The notes: generated from the letters alone by a model not told the origin. A stretch of DNA of 56,889 nucleotides from Saccharibacillus kuerlensis DSM 22868 (GCF_000378145.1 NZ_KB899301.1:1-56889), one strand, 5' to 3'; positions 44,354 to 53,565 are shown, counted from the stretch's first letter. Numbers and translations are program-made.

Positions 44354-44590
44354 ATGCAGAACATTCCAGCATGGGTGAAAGTCGATCACAATTCTTACAA
44401 CGCGAAACTTCGGGGAATCTACAAGAATGTGAAGGAAAATGATATTACAGCGGCGTATGAACAAGCGCATCGTCTGTATATGGATTTGCTTGAAGATCTT
44501 GAGATTCGGGGAATCGAAGTACCTGACAAGTCAGCTGCTATGGCGGAACGAGTGAAGGTTGACCGGGAAACTGCCGGTATTGGCGTTTAG
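44354..44590 (+). CDS. Small conserved-looking protein, function unknown
   Basis: 78 residues from ATG 44354, AGAGAGGAA 7 bases upstream. Amphipathic helical sequence WVKVDHNSYNAKLRGIYKNV then TAAYEQAHRLYMDLLEDLEI, no Cys, no membrane segment. The frame is open 35 codons upstream but without a ribosome site. A strong terminator follows. Probably a small soluble protein; family not recognised. Confidence 0.6.
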   Translation: MQNIPAWVKVDHNSYNAKLRGIYKNVKENDITAAYEQAHRLYMDLLEDLEIRGIEVPDKSAAMAERVKVDRETAGIGV

Positions 44591-44640
44591 AATTAAGATT
44601 GGATGTATGCCTGATTTAGCTGCAAGCCTCGCAAGAAACG

Positions 44641-44672
44641 AAACTCCCGGGTTGGGGAACCCGGGAGTTTTT
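44641..44672. terminator. Bidirectional terminator
   Basis: AAACTCCCGGGTT and AACCCGGGAGTTTTT form a strong stem between the small gene and the convergent dedA gene. Confidence 0.88.
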
Positions 44673-44745
44673 GTATAGAACTTTTTAATTGTGAGATTCA
44701 TCAGCAGGCCGCGGCTCCGTTTTATTTTCCCGATCGTTTTAGCCC

Positions 44746-45555
44746 TTATGACTTGGTTCGGGATTTTAATATGATTTTCGAAGGAAAGCGTCCCGGTTGA
44801 ATTCTTGCAATACGAGAACGCTTCAACCTTGAACGCATACGCGCAGCGGGAGTGCAGATCCGAAGTGCGGCACGTGGAGAGCGATGCTGCGTAGGCTGCG
44901 ACTTCCGCTTCGAAGCTCGACGACTGCCCGAAAAGTATACCGGAAGTGCGGCCAGGATTGAAGCCATCCATGCCCGATACTTGAAGATAAGGAACACAAG
45001 AAGCATCAGTACGAGAATCGAAATGATCCAGATTGCATAACGCTCGGCGAGCTTGAAGGCGACGGACCACTGCGGTCCGAATACTTTCCCTAATCCGATG
45101 AACAGTACGGTCCAGAAGAGTGCGCCGGAGAATGCATAAGCGCCGAACTTCTTGAAAGGAATGTTCATAATGCCCGCCAGGTAACCGGTGAAGTGGCGCA
45201 CCCCCGGAATAAAATAGCCAAAGAAAATCAGAGCCGGACCGTACTTATTAAAAAAGGTTTGTGTTTTGATCAGTTTGCTTTCTTTGAAAAACCAACCGCC
45301 GAAGCGTCTCAGAAAGGGAAGCCCTGCTTTTTTACCGATGAAATACGTGATGCTCATCCCAATCGTAGTTCCGAGGAAAGCGACGAGCAGGAGCAGATCG
45401 AATCGAAGTAATCCTTTATAGGAAAGATATCCGGCATAGGCCATCGTGGTTTCCCCAGGAAACGGAAGAGCGATAAATTCCAGAAACAACCCCAAGAACA
45501 TGACTAAATAGCCGTAATGCTCGAACAGCTTCTGGATCATTTCAAATAGTTGCAT
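44746..45555 (-). CDS. DedA-family membrane protein with extended basic tail
   Basis: 269 residues; DedA proteins (lipid-scramblase-like, UPF0043) are usually about 200. The core is typical: FIALPFPGETTMAYAGYL, FLGTTIGMSITYFIGKKAGL, KYGPALIFFGYFIPGVRHFTGYLAGI with the conserved Arg, and FSGALFWTVLFIGLGKVFG. AAAGGAGTT precedes the ATG. From about residue 200 comes a tail of roughly 70 residues with around twenty Arg/Lys (SGSRRASKRKSQPTQHRSPR and RMRSRLKRSRIARIQ), unlike the family. DedA proteins take part in undecaprenyl-phosphate or phospholipid recycling. The tail may be a real cytoplasmic extension or follow a frameshift. Confidence 0.85.
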   Translation of the reverse strand: MQLFEMIQKLFEHYGYLVMFLGLFLEFIALPFPGETTMAYAGYLSYKGLLRFDLLLLVAFLGTTIGMSITYFIGKKAGLPFLRRFGGWFFKESKLIKTQTFFNKYGPALIFFGYFIPGVRHFTGYLAGIMNIPFKKFGAYAFSGALFWTVLFIGLGKVFGPQWSVAFKLAERYAIWIISILVLMLLVFLIFKYRAWMASILAALPVYFSGSRRASKRKSQPTQHRSPRAALRICTPAARMRSRLKRSRIARIQPGRFPSKIILKSRTKS

Positions 45556-45690
45556 AGGCTTCGAACTCCTTTGAGCAATTAACGCTATAAACGTTTTTTT
45601 AATTTTACGATATTTGAAGCGGAAAAATCCAACTTTATGGTCAGATATCTGCCAACTTGGCGAATAAGCCAGGACAATCGCCTTTTTGTC

Positions 45691-45719
45691 TTGCGGTATA
45701 AGGAGGGCATCGGTATAAT
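45691..45719 (+). promoter_or_regulatory. Sigma-A promoter of guaA
   Basis: TTGCGG (45691-45696), 17-base spacer, consensus TATAAT (45714-45719). Transcription should begin near 45726, leaving a leader of only about 20 bases, too short for a riboswitch. Confidence 0.8.
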
Positions 45720-45746
45720 AGCGTCAGTAATCAAGGGAGGCGTGAC

Positions 45747-47285
45747 ATGAATAAACCGAACGAACTCATCGTCGTACTCGACTTTGGGGGACAATATAAC
45801 CAATTGATTGCCAGAAGAATCCGTGATTTGGGTGTATTTAGCGAGCTAATGCCGTACAATACCCCGGTAGAGCGTATTCGTGAATTGAATCCGGCCGGTA
45901 TCGTCTTCTCTGGTGGCCCGCTCAGCGTATATGAAGAGGGAGCCCCTCATGTCGATCCGGCTATTTATGAACTTGGACTGCCGATCTTTGGTATCTGCTA
46001 CGGCATGCAGCTGATGGCGCAGCAGCTCGGCGGCAAAGTCGAACGTGCAGGCAAGCGCGAATATGGCAAAGCCGATGTCGAGTTCCTGCACAACAGCATT
46101 TTGACCAAGGGTCTTGATGCCAAACAGACGGTCTGGATGAGCCACGGCGATCACGTTGTGACGCTGCCAGAAGGCTTCGTTCTCGAAGCAGGTACCGAAT
46201 CCGCACCGATCGCGGCGATGAGCCATCCGGAGCGCAATCTGCACGCCGTACAGTTCCACCCGGAAGTGCGCCACTCCGTATACGGCAACGAAATGATCAA
46301 GAACTTCCTGTATGAAGTGTGCAAATGCAGCGGCGAGTGGACAATGGAATCGTTCATTGAAGACGCAATTCAAGATATCCGCAATAAAGTCGGCGACCGC
46401 AAAGTATTGTGCGCACTGAGCGGCGGCGTTGATTCTTCCGTTGTGGCAATGCTGATCCACCGTGCGATCGGCGATCAGCTGACGTGTATGTTCATCGACC
46501 ACGGACTGCTGCGCAAAGGCGAAGCGGAAAGTGTCATGGAGACATTCGTTGGCAAGTTCGATATCAACGTGATCAAGATTGACGCACAGGAACGCTTCCT
46601 GAGCAAACTCGCGGGCGTCGAAGATCCGGAACAGAAGCGGAAGATCATCGGCAACGAATTCATCTACTGCTTCGACGAAGAGTCTGCAAAGCTGGGCGAC
46701 TTCGGCTTCCTGGCGCAGGGTACGCTGTACACGGACATCGTGGAGAGCGGCACGGCGACAGCACAGACGATCAAGTCTCACCACAACGTGGGCGGCCTGC
46801 CAGCAGATATGAAGTTCCAGCTGATCGAGCCTCTTAACACACTGTTCAAAGACGAAGTTCGCAAAGTCGGCGCAGAACTCGGACTGCCGCATGCGATCGT
46901 ATGGCGTCAGCCTTTCCCAGGACCGGGTCTTGCGATCCGTGTGCTTGGCGAAGTAACGGAAGAAAAACTGACGATCGTTCGCGATTCGGACCTGATCCTG
47001 CGCGAAGAGATCGCCAAAGCCGGTCTCGAAAGCGAGATCTGGCAGTACTTCACGGCTCTGCCGAACATGAAGAGCGTCGGCGTAATGGGCGATGCGCGTA
47101 CGTACTCCTACACCGTCGGCATCCGCGCGGTTACTTCCATCGATGGTATGACCGCTGACTGGGCGCGTATTCCGTGGGACGTACTGGAGAAGATTTCGGT
47201 CCGCATTGTCAACGAGGTGGAGAACGTCAACCGCATCGTGTACGATGTGACGTCGAAACCGCCTTCCACGATTGAGTGGGAATAG
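45747..47285 (+). CDS. guaA: GMP synthase (glutamine-hydrolysing)
   Basis: 512 residues. Converts XMP to GMP. N-terminal class-I glutamine amidotransferase: [18 protein letters not shown], nucleophile Cys in [16 protein letters not shown] and His-Glu in [10 protein letters not shown]. Then the PP-loop ATP pyrophosphatase [13 protein letters not shown] near 225 and the dimerisation domain ending [29 protein letters not shown] precedes the ATG. Strong sigma-A promoter directly upstream and terminator after it, so monocistronic. Confidence 0.97.
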   Translation: MNKPNELIVVLDFGGQYNQLIARRIRDLGVFSELMPYNTPVERIRELNPAGIVFSGGPLSVYEEGAPHVDPAIYELGLPIFGICYGMQLMAQQLGGKVERAGKREYGKADVEFLHNSILTKGLDAKQTVWMSHGDHVVTLPEGFVLEAGTESAPIAAMSHPERNLHAVQFHPEVRHSVYGNEMIKNFLYEVCKCSGEWTMESFIEDAIQDIRNKVGDRKVLCALSGGVDSSVVAMLIHRAIGDQLTCMFIDHGLLRKGEAESVMETFVGKFDINVIKIDAQERFLSKLAGVEDPEQKRKIIGNEFIYCFDEESAKLGDFGFLAQGTLYTDIVESGTATAQTIKSHHNVGGLPADMKFQLIEPLNTLFKDEVRKVGAELGLPHAIVWRQPFPGPGLAIRVLGEVTEEKLTIVRDSDLILREEIAKAGLESEIWQYFTALPNMKSVGVMGDARTYSYTVGIRAVTSIDGMTADWARIPWDVLEKISVRIVNEVENVNRIVYDVTSKPPSTIEWE

Positions 47286-47319
47286 GATTTGTAAATAAAC
47301 TTTGTAAATAAACAGTGAT

Positions 47320-47357
47320 AAACGACCGAAAACGTGATACGTTTTGCGGTCGTTTTT
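47320..47357 (+). terminator. Terminator after guaA
   Basis: AACGACCGAAAACG pairs with CGTTTTGCGGTCGTT (one bulge) followed by TTTTT. Confidence 0.88.
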
Positions 47358-47520
47358 GCTTTTTATTACTTGAATGTTTTCATTGTTCGAATGTCTCCCG
47401 TGTTCGTGATCGTATTCCATTTCATTTTCGAATCGCCTATGCAGGGAAAAGAATTCGCCGTAGATCCCCCCCGGCAGCTGCACGGAAAATAATAAAGTAT
47501 GAAATTTAAAATAAATACAG

Positions 47521-47549
47521 TTCACTTAGTAACCGGGGTCCTGTATAAT
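47521..47549 (+). promoter_or_regulatory. Candidate promoter of Bcr/CflA gene
   Basis: TTCACT (47521-47526), 17-base spacer, TATAAT (47544-47549), 45 bases before the start codon. Between the guaA terminator and this promoter the DNA holds nothing else I recognise. Confidence 0.55.
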
Positions 47550-47593
47550 CTGAAATCAGGTTGGATTAAGAAGGACTGGAGAGTCATACTATT

Positions 47594-48796
47594 ATGAATA
47601 AGAGTAACAGCAGTCGGTGGAGCGTGATCGCTCTCGCTTTATTGTTAGGCGTATTTTCAACGTTAGGACCGTTTACGATCGATATGTATTTGCCCGCGTT
47701 CCCTGAAATCGCAAAAGATTTGAATACGAGCGCATCCCTGGTTCAATTCAGTCTGACGGCTTGCTTATTGGGACTCGGCATAGGCCAGCTTGTCGTGGGT
47801 CCTTTAAGTGATGCATACGGCAGACGCAGACCCCTGCTCATTGGCATCATTGCTTACGTGATTGTTTCGTTTGCGTGCGCGTATTCTCCGAATATCGGCA
47901 CGTTGATCGTACTCCGATTTGCGCAAGGTTTTGCGGCTTCCGCAGGAATTGTCATTTCGCGCGCGATCGCTCGCGATCTGTACAGCGGTCATGAGCTTAC
48001 CAAATTTTTCTCTCTGCTATTGCTTGTAGGAAACTTGGGACCGTTGGTTGCTCCGATTGCTGGAAGCGGAGTGCTTACCTTTACGACATGGCCGGGCGTA
48101 TTCCTTTCCCTGGCGATTCTGGGTGTTTTCCTCTACCTGATGACGCAATTTCGTTTGAAGGAAAGTCATCCTCCCGAACAGCGCGTATCGCCGAATTTCA
48201 AGTCCCAGCTTCGTAACTACGGTTTGATGTTACGCAATCGGAAGTTTGTGGGTTACATGTTGGCGCAGGGGATCCTGACAGGAGGGGTATTCGCGTACGT
48301 GGCAGCCACGCCTTTCGTCTATCAAAATATTTACGGCGTTTCACCGACGATGTTCTCCGTATTGTTTGCATCCAACGGGATCAGCTTGATGATCGGTTCC
48401 CAAATCGTCGGCCGGATCTCGCATCGGGTCCCGGAGCAGAAGCTTATGGTAGTCGGCTTATGGATGGCTTTACTATCAAGCATCGTCGTGGTCGGGGTTA
48501 CGATTGCCCAAGGACCGCTGTTTGCTTTGGTTATTCCTTTGTTCTTCTTCGTATGTTCGATCAGCATTACTTCCACGGCGGCCTTCCCGCTTGCGATGGA
48601 GAGCCAGTCCAAAAATGCAGGAAGCGCAGCGGCGCTGCTCGGTCTTGTACCGTTCGTGCTGGGAGGGCTGGTAGCTCCTATCGTCGGGATTGCGGGCGAG
48701 GACACGGCCGTTCCGCTTGGTCTTACTTTAATGGGCACGAGTCTCATTGCGATTCTGACTTACTTTATGCTTGTTCGAAAAAACGAATCGTCATAA
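47594..48796 (+). CDS. MFS multidrug exporter, Bcr/CflA subfamily (DHA1, 12 TM)
   Basis: 400 residues, 12 membrane segments. TIDMYLPAFPEIAKDLNTS after TM1 is the Bcr/CflA signature; motif A is GPLSDAYGRRRPLL, with RFAQGFAASAGIVISRAIARD (residues 102-122) following TM4. Relatives export bicyclomycin, chloramphenicol, sulphonamides or cysteine. GGAGAG is about 12 bases before ATG 47594. It has its own terminator. First gene of the block separating guaA from pbuG. Confidence 0.9.
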   Translation: MNKSNSSRWSVIALALLLGVFSTLGPFTIDMYLPAFPEIAKDLNTSASLVQFSLTACLLGLGIGQLVVGPLSDAYGRRRPLLIGIIAYVIVSFACAYSPNIGTLIVLRFAQGFAASAGIVISRAIARDLYSGHELTKFFSLLLLVGNLGPLVAPIAGSGVLTFTTWPGVFLSLAILGVFLYLMTQFRLKESHPPEQRVSPNFKSQLRNYGLMLRNRKFVGYMLAQGILTGGVFAYVAATPFVYQNIYGVSPTMFSVLFASNGISLMIGSQIVGRISHRVPEQKLMVVGLWMALLSSIVVVGVTIAQGPLFALVIPLFFFVCSISITSTAAFPLAMESQSKNAGSAAALLGLVPFVLGGLVAPIVGIAGEDTAVPLGLTLMGTSLIAILTYFMLVRKNESS

Positions 48797-48805
48797 AGCC
48801 AATCT

Positions 48806-48844
48806 AAAAAAGGACAGCTGCGCACTTGGGCGGCTGTCCTTTTT
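48806..48844 (+). terminator. Terminator after Bcr/CflA gene
   Basis: AAAAAGGACAGC pairs with GCTGTCCTTTTT around a 14-base interior. Confidence 0.85.
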
Positions 48845-49056
48845 GTCGTCCAATAACTACCGAATCGGCATCTTTCAGTGAACGATATCCTAGCAAGAAG
48901 TAGGGTTTTTAAGTTGCGCATCCCTTTAAATGGAAAGCAATATGGCCTAATATGAGATCAGGGACAAGAATTGCCCGAAGAGAATGAATAAATACATAAC
49001 AATTGAACAAGTACATTATCGAAATAAAAAGAAGTGACACAGACAGAGGAGGCCGC

Positions 49057-51087
49057 ATGACCGCAAACAAACGTACAGGGTTTATTCCGATTCACGCGCT
49101 GCTTATGCTCGTGGCCATTTTATATGCTTATCAAGTGAACGGTGGATCTAAAATATTCATCTTTGACATTTCTTTTTCCGTGCTGTTGGTGCTAATGGGT
49201 ACAGTCATTTATTTATGCACTTCAAAAAATACGGCCAGCCTGCTGTTTCTGATGCTGATGTATGCTTCGGCGTGGATCATGATCTCTTTGAATACTTCTC
49301 TTTATTTTCACCGGATCATCGGTCAACCTTTAATGAGTCTGGTGCCCAATTTAATGTTCGTCTTTTTCGTTACTTTCACACAGCTTCCGAGAAAAAGGCT
49401 GTATTACAAGTGGAACATCTGGCTGCTGCATTCTTCGGCTGTCACGCTGGTCGCATTATGGAGTCCTGTGAAGCTGCTGGGCTACTTGTTTTGCATACAT
49501 ATTCTATTGGCCATTCTGGCCTGCATTCGGATGTCTGTATATTATGGGCCGAAGCAGCGTCAGATCTTGAATCGTGAACGTTGGCTGTTGAATGGGGCGA
49601 TGGCGATATCCTTTGTTCCTTTTATAGTCAGTGTTTTACTGCTGCGCAGCTGGCTGCCGCAAGAAATCCGGAATTCCTCCATTTACATGATGATCGTTCT
49701 TCCGGCTGCCGTTGGCTATGTGCTGATGAAGCGAAACGGGATTCAGACCCGTTACGATTACCGATTCATGCTTAAGCTGACGGCGATTGCGGGCGGGGGA
49801 GCGGCTGCATTTGTAGGCTTGGCTTATTATGAAGTCGGCATCTCGCTGCTCCAATCTCTGATTCTGCTGTTGTTCGCTTCCTTGATCATTTACCTGTATA
49901 TGATGGCTCAGAAAGCGATGGCGAAGCGCCAACTCAAGACGGTAAGCCGAGCTAAAGGGGATCTGGAGAAGGAGCGGCTCGAAATTCTGCAGAAGATCAC
50001 ATACGACCATTATTTGAGTACGCTGAGCGGGATGATCAAGCAGCTGATCGACAAGACGCTGCCGATGGACGGAATGATGATCATTTGGAGAGAACAAGAA
50101 CGAAGCTACATTCTGGAGCAGAGTGGGATTTTTGCGGACTTTTCATTGAAACGGCTGTCCGGCGGACAGCTTCACCGACAGACCGAACATGTGATGATCG
50201 ACGGAAAGCTTTATTTTGCGTTCCCGTTGTTTTATAAGGAGAATTTGAACGGTTGGATGATTGCCGGTCATAAGCGGTCCGGAAGCAAATTTACGAACTC
50301 GGAAGTGGAGACCTTGTCCTTGCTGGCGGATACGGTGTGCGAAATCCTTAAGACGACAGAGATTCTGCATGAAAATCAACGAAGATACGTTTCCCTGCCG
50401 AGTCTTCGCTATGAGGACTATCAGAGTGTGTACGTGACCCGAAATGCAGAGAAGATCCGCAAAGAGGTCGCCCTCTATCTGCATGACGATATTTTGCAGT
50501 CTATTTTAGCTGTTCGGCGAATGTGTGAAGTGTCGGGCGGCAATGATCCTGAGATCCGGCAGCTCATTTTGGACACGTTGGATGAACTGAACGATTCGAT
50601 CCGCCGTAAGATGTTCGATATCTATCCGACAACTTTGCAGGATCTTGGATTGTATCAGAGTTTGAGCATTCTATGCCGTAAGTTGAGGGAAGAAGCGGTG
50701 CAGCAGCCTCATTTGAATATCCGGTTAGAAGCCGAAGAAGAGATCGAAGTGGAAGAAACCCTCCAGTACCCGGTGTTTCGTACCGTTAAGGAACTGCTGC
50801 AAAATGCGATTAAGCATGCATCCGCAAATGAGATCGTCGTCTCTCTGGAGGTTTCGCAAGAAGGAATTCTGCTGGCGGACGTGATTGACGACGGAAAAGG
50901 CTTTGATATTGAAAAAGATCTGGATACTGCGGAGGTCCAACATGTCGGTCTCTTATCGGTCAAGCAGGACATCAACGCGCTGGGCGGAGAGTTTACGATT
51001 CGGAAAAACGCCGGCTCCGGGATGCACCTTCACTTTAAGATTCCGCTGGAAAGGACGGGAAATGAATATGCACATCATACTGGTTGA
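49057..51087 (+). CDS. Membrane sensor histidine kinase, ComP-like (HisKA_3)
   Basis: 676 residues from ATG 49057 (AGAGGAGG just upstream; the frame opens at TTG 49003). About ten membrane segments fill residues 5-305, a layout like ComP. A GAF-like sensor domain follows at about 330-450 (MDGMMIIWREQERSYILEQ). HisKA_3 phospho-His is in LYLHDDILQSILAVRRM, and HATPase_c has ELLQNAIKHA and DVIDDGKGFD. It overlaps the response regulator gene by 26 bases. No ComQ/ComX-like genes are beside it, so the signal is unknown. Confidence 0.9.
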   Translation: MTANKRTGFIPIHALLMLVAILYAYQVNGGSKIFIFDISFSVLLVLMGTVIYLCTSKNTASLLFLMLMYASAWIMISLNTSLYFHRIIGQPLMSLVPNLMFVFFVTFTQLPRKRLYYKWNIWLLHSSAVTLVALWSPVKLLGYLFCIHILLAILACIRMSVYYGPKQRQILNRERWLLNGAMAISFVPFIVSVLLLRSWLPQEIRNSSIYMMIVLPAAVGYVLMKRNGIQTRYDYRFMLKLTAIAGGGAAAFVGLAYYEVGISLLQSLILLLFASLIIYLYMMAQKAMAKRQLKTVSRAKGDLEKERLEILQKITYDHYLSTLSGMIKQLIDKTLPMDGMMIIWREQERSYILEQSGIFADFSLKRLSGGQLHRQTEHVMIDGKLYFAFPLFYKENLNGWMIAGHKRSGSKFTNSEVETLSLLADTVCEILKTTEILHENQRRYVSLPSLRYEDYQSVYVTRNAEKIRKEVALYLHDDILQSILAVRRMCEVSGGNDPEIRQLILDTLDELNDSIRRKMFDIYPTTLQDLGLYQSLSILCRKLREEAVQQPHLNIRLEAEEEIEVEETLQYPVFRTVKELLQNAIKHASANEIVVSLEVSQEGILLADVIDDGKGFDIEKDLDTAEVQHVGLLSVKQDINALGGEFTIRKNAGSGMHLHFKIPLERTGNEYAHHTG

Positions 51088-51664
51088 CGATCATAAACTG
51101 TTTGCCAAAAGTCTGGAGATTTCGCTCAAAGGCCAGGTCGACAAATTCGAAGTCTATACGTCTCCCGAGCAGCTGTCGAAGGTGCTGGAGAGCAGAGTGC
51201 CGGATATTCTACTGCTCGACATTCATATGGGCGATTACAACGGATTCGACGTGGCTCGGGAAGTGCTGGAATCCTATGCAGACTTGAAAATCATTTTTTT
51301 GTCGGGCTACGACCTGGTGGAATATCATAACCGGGCGATCGAGATCGGAGCCAAAGGCTTTATCCATAAAAATATCTCGCTCCACGATCTCGTTGATCAG
51401 ATTGAACGGGTACGCAGCGGCGGTATGATCTTTCCCCGCAGCTCTTCGGACATCGTGCAGCTTACGGCGCGCGAGAAGGAAGTGCTGCAGCTGATGGCGG
51501 AAGGGCTAAGACAGCAGGATGTGGCAGATCGGTTGTTTATCAGCAGAAGAACGGTCAACAACCATATCCAAATGATTAACGAAAAGTTTCACGTCAATTC
51601 AACCGTCTCGGCCATTGTGAAAGGAATCGAGCTCGGCATCGTCACATTAAATTTCCGGACTTGA
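51062..51664 (+). CDS. LuxR/NarL-type response regulator, ComA-like
   Basis: 200 residues from ATG 51062 behind AAGGACGGG, inside the end of the kinase gene. Receiver domain: ILVDDHKLF, phospho-Asp in ILLLDIHMGDYNG (about 56), Lys in GFIHKN. C-terminal HTH: LTAREKEVLQLMAEGLRQQD, VADRLFISRRTVNNHIQMIN. It is the cognate partner of the kinase. Its stop codon lies inside the first copy of a 19-bp direct repeat that leads towards the ABC genes. Confidence 0.92.
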   Translation: MNMHIILVDDHKLFAKSLEISLKGQVDKFEVYTSPEQLSKVLESRVPDILLLDIHMGDYNGFDVAREVLESYADLKIIFLSGYDLVEYHNRAIEIGAKGFIHKNISLHDLVDQIERVRSGGMIFPRSSSDIVQLTAREKEVLQLMAEGLRQQDVADRLFISRRTVNNHIQMINEKFHVNSTVSAIVKGIELGIVTLNFRT

Positions 51665-51715
51665 TGCCAATTTTCAAACTTGATCCAAACTTCCGAACTT
51701 GAGCCGAAAATTGCA
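51659..51715. promoter_or_regulatory. Triple 19-bp direct repeat, candidate response-regulator binding array
   Basis: ACTTGATGCCAATTTTCAA, ACTTGATCCAAACTTCCGA and ACTTGAGCCGAAAATTGCA start at 51659, 51678 and 51697, exactly 19 apart. CAATTTTC (51668-51675) and GAAAATTG (51706-51713) also form an inverted pair. The array ends 94 bases before the ABC ATPase start. Confidence 0.5.
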
Positions 51716-51809
51716 CAAAATACTCGTTTTCAACTTTCTCTTCTGTCGTAAACTGGGTTCAACAGCAATAACAACTACCGAGCAGCGGCAGAGAGAAGGA
51801 GGTCAAACG

Positions 51810-52532
51810 ATGGAATTGAATGTGACCAAGTTAAGCAAAAGATACGGAAACAAGCAGGTGCTGGATGAACTCACCCTTTCTTTTACAAGCGGAAGCACCT
51901 ATCTGATCCTTGGAAAAAACGGAGCCGGCAAAAGTACGTTCGTCAATATTCTCTCCGGTAATCTGAACAGTGACGGGGGAGAAATTGTGCTTGAAGCAGG
52001 CGGAGAAGAATATGATCTGGAATCCAATGCCGTTTTCCAATATCAGAGCTTCAACAGTTTCCGGTTTCTGAAAGTGAAAGAAGTGATCCATTTTTTCTCC
52101 ACGATTACGGTCGATGCCAAGGAAGATCCGGAATTGTACAAGCTGCTGTCGCTGGACCGCATTCATAATCAGTTGATTGAAAATTTGTCGGGCGGAGAGC
52201 GAAAAGCCGTTTCTTTATACCTGACTTTCCTGTTGAACAAGCGGGTCGTCGTATTGGATGAGCCGTTTTCAGAGCTGGATATCGAGAAAAAGTATCTGCT
52301 GGCCAAACATCTAAAACAAAAGTTGGCGGACCAAAATGCAATGACCATTATTATCAGTCACGAAATTTTGGGCTATCAAGAACTGTTTACCGACGTGATC
52401 ATTATGGACAACGGCAAAGTGCTGGAGACCGGCAAAACGCAGGATCTGCTGGATAAGTACCCAAATTCTCCGTTCCAAGGGCTTGAGGGAGTATTCTACA
52501 GCCTGACGGGAAAATATATCGAGGTGAGCTGA
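51810..52532 (+). CDS. ABC transporter ATP-binding protein
   Basis: 240 residues from ATG 51810, AAGGAGG 7 bases upstream. Walker A GKNGAGKST (about residue 34), signature LSGGERKA, Walker B RVVVLDEPFSELD, switch His ISHEIL. The Q-loop region AVFQYQSFNSFRFLKVK is atypical. It overlaps the permease start by one base. It is a small export-type ATPase, like those of lantibiotic-immunity or peptide exporters, next to a two-component system; that analogy is inference. Confidence 0.87.
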   Translation: MELNVTKLSKRYGNKQVLDELTLSFTSGSTYLILGKNGAGKSTFVNILSGNLNSDGGEIVLEAGGEEYDLESNAVFQYQSFNSFRFLKVKEVIHFFSTITVDAKEDPELYKLLSLDRIHNQLIENLSGGERKAVSLYLTFLLNKRVVVLDEPFSELDIEKKYLLAKHLKQKLADQNAMTIIISHEILGYQELFTDVIIMDNGKVLETGKTQDLLDKYPNSPFQGLEGVFYSLTGKYIEVS

Positions 52533-53293
52533 TGGTCTGGAACGTAACGAAATTTTATTTGTTGGAACAGTGGAGAAATAAATGGACGACGTTCGGCCAG
52601 ATCATGGCTCCTCTCATTTTTCTTATTTTTGCTCTGGTCATAAAAAACACGATGGAAAACAAGACTGTAGTCGATCTGCTCATTAAATCTCAGTTTCTCC
52701 CTTTTACTCTCTTGATTTTGATTTTTAGTTTGGCGCTGTCCTTGAACAGTCTGCTGCTTTCCGAGAAGAAAGAAGACGGAACGTTTCTGCTGCTAAAAAG
52801 GACCGACTTGAAATTGAACAGCTACTTTATGGGAGTCGCATTGGGGAGCTTTATGATTTTCAATGTTCTCTTGATCTTATTTATGCTCAGCTACAAATGG
52901 TTAGTCGGAATCGATGGGGCGGCTTTCTTGAACATCTGCCTGTTTGCCAATGTCACTCTACTGTGCTTGTACCCGGCGAGCTACATCTTGGCTTCCTTTT
53001 TCAAACAAAGCAAAAAGGTTGTCGCGATCCTGACGCCCATTACGATGCTGTTGATGTTCAGCATTACGATGCCGTCCATGTTTGCCATGATTCAGAACCA
53101 GAGCCCGCACATTTATTATAAGTTCTTATTTTGGAATCCCATGATGATTATGAACGATTTTACGCTGCTGGAGCTGGATGTGGTCGCAAGCACTTGGCTT
53201 CCAACCTATCAGTATCTGTTTATTCTGATTGGAATGTCGGCTGTACTCTGGTTTGTCGCTCTTCGAATGTTCAAAATCGCCGATCCGGATTGA
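52532..53293 (+). CDS. ABC-2 type permease
   Basis: 253 residues, start overlapping the ATPase stop (TGATGG). Six membrane segments: FGQIMAPLIFLIFALVI, FLPFTLLILIFSLALSLN, FMGVALGSFMIFNVLLILFML and three more; LLLSEKKEDGTFLLLKRTDL is the conserved cytoplasmic loop. It forms an exporter with the preceding ATPase. Confidence 0.83.
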   Translation: MVWNVTKFYLLEQWRNKWTTFGQIMAPLIFLIFALVIKNTMENKTVVDLLIKSQFLPFTLLILIFSLALSLNSLLLSEKKEDGTFLLLKRTDLKLNSYFMGVALGSFMIFNVLLILFMLSYKWLVGIDGAAFLNICLFANVTLLCLYPASYILASFFKQSKKVVAILTPITMLLMFSITMPSMFAMIQNQSPHIYYKFLFWNPMMIMNDFTLLELDVVASTWLPTYQYLFILIGMSAVLWFVALRMFKIADPD

Positions 53294-53297
53294 ATCT

Positions 53298-53347
53298 GAA
53301 ATAAACAACATGAAATGAAAACAAAATAAATAACATAAAATCAAAAC
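53298..53347. repeat. 25-bp A-rich tandem duplication
   Basis: Two copies of a 25-base A-rich unit (53298-53322 and 53323-53347; AAATAAACAACATGAAAT versus AAATAAATAACATAAAAT), immediately ahead of the zinc-ribbon gene. It may act as an unstructured translation enhancer. Confidence 0.75.
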
Positions 53348-53367
53348 ATTAAAAAGGAGATGTTGTT

Positions 53368-53544
53368 ATGCAGACATGCTCAAATTGCAGTGGAACAGAA
53401 TTCAAGGAAGCGATCCAGTATGCTAAAGTTAAAGATGCTGAAAAAAGCAAAATGGCATTTACAGGTTCAGATGTTCTCTTGACCTTCTGTACAAACTGCG
53501 GAACGGTGTCGAACATTCGCTTGACCAATCCCAGTATGGTGTAA
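53368..53544 (+). CDS. Small zinc-ribbon protein (TFIIB-like zinc ribbon), 58 residues
   Basis: ATG 53368, AAAAAGGAG 8 bases upstream. Starts MQTCSNCSGTEFKEA and ends CTNCGTVSNIRLTNPSMV: two CxxC knuckles (positions 4-7 and 41-44) that should bind one zinc. The pattern, including GSDVLLTFCTNCGTV, resembles short Bacillus proteins often labelled transcription initiation factor TFIIIB, whose function is unknown. It follows the ABC permease by 74 bases and is probably in the same transcript. It has no leader peptide or GG motif, so it is not an obvious bacteriocin. Confidence 0.72.
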   Translation: MQTCSNCSGTEFKEAIQYAKVKDAEKSKMAFTGSDVLLTFCTNCGTVSNIRLTNPSMV

Positions 53545-53565
53545 CAAATTATACGGCTATTCGAA

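Noticed and set aside
45610-45690. Possible purine riboswitch upstream of guaA (TTTATGG...ATATCTGCC...GGACAAT)
   Set aside because: P1 and P2 do not pair, J2/3 is wrong, and a consensus sigma-A promoter at 45691-45719 lies downstream of it, leaving too short a leader.
48984-49037. 17-codon peptide MNKYITIEQVHYRNKKK before the ComP-like kinase, considered as a signal peptide
   Set aside because: Weak ribosome site, no secretion or processing signal, no ComQ-like partner.
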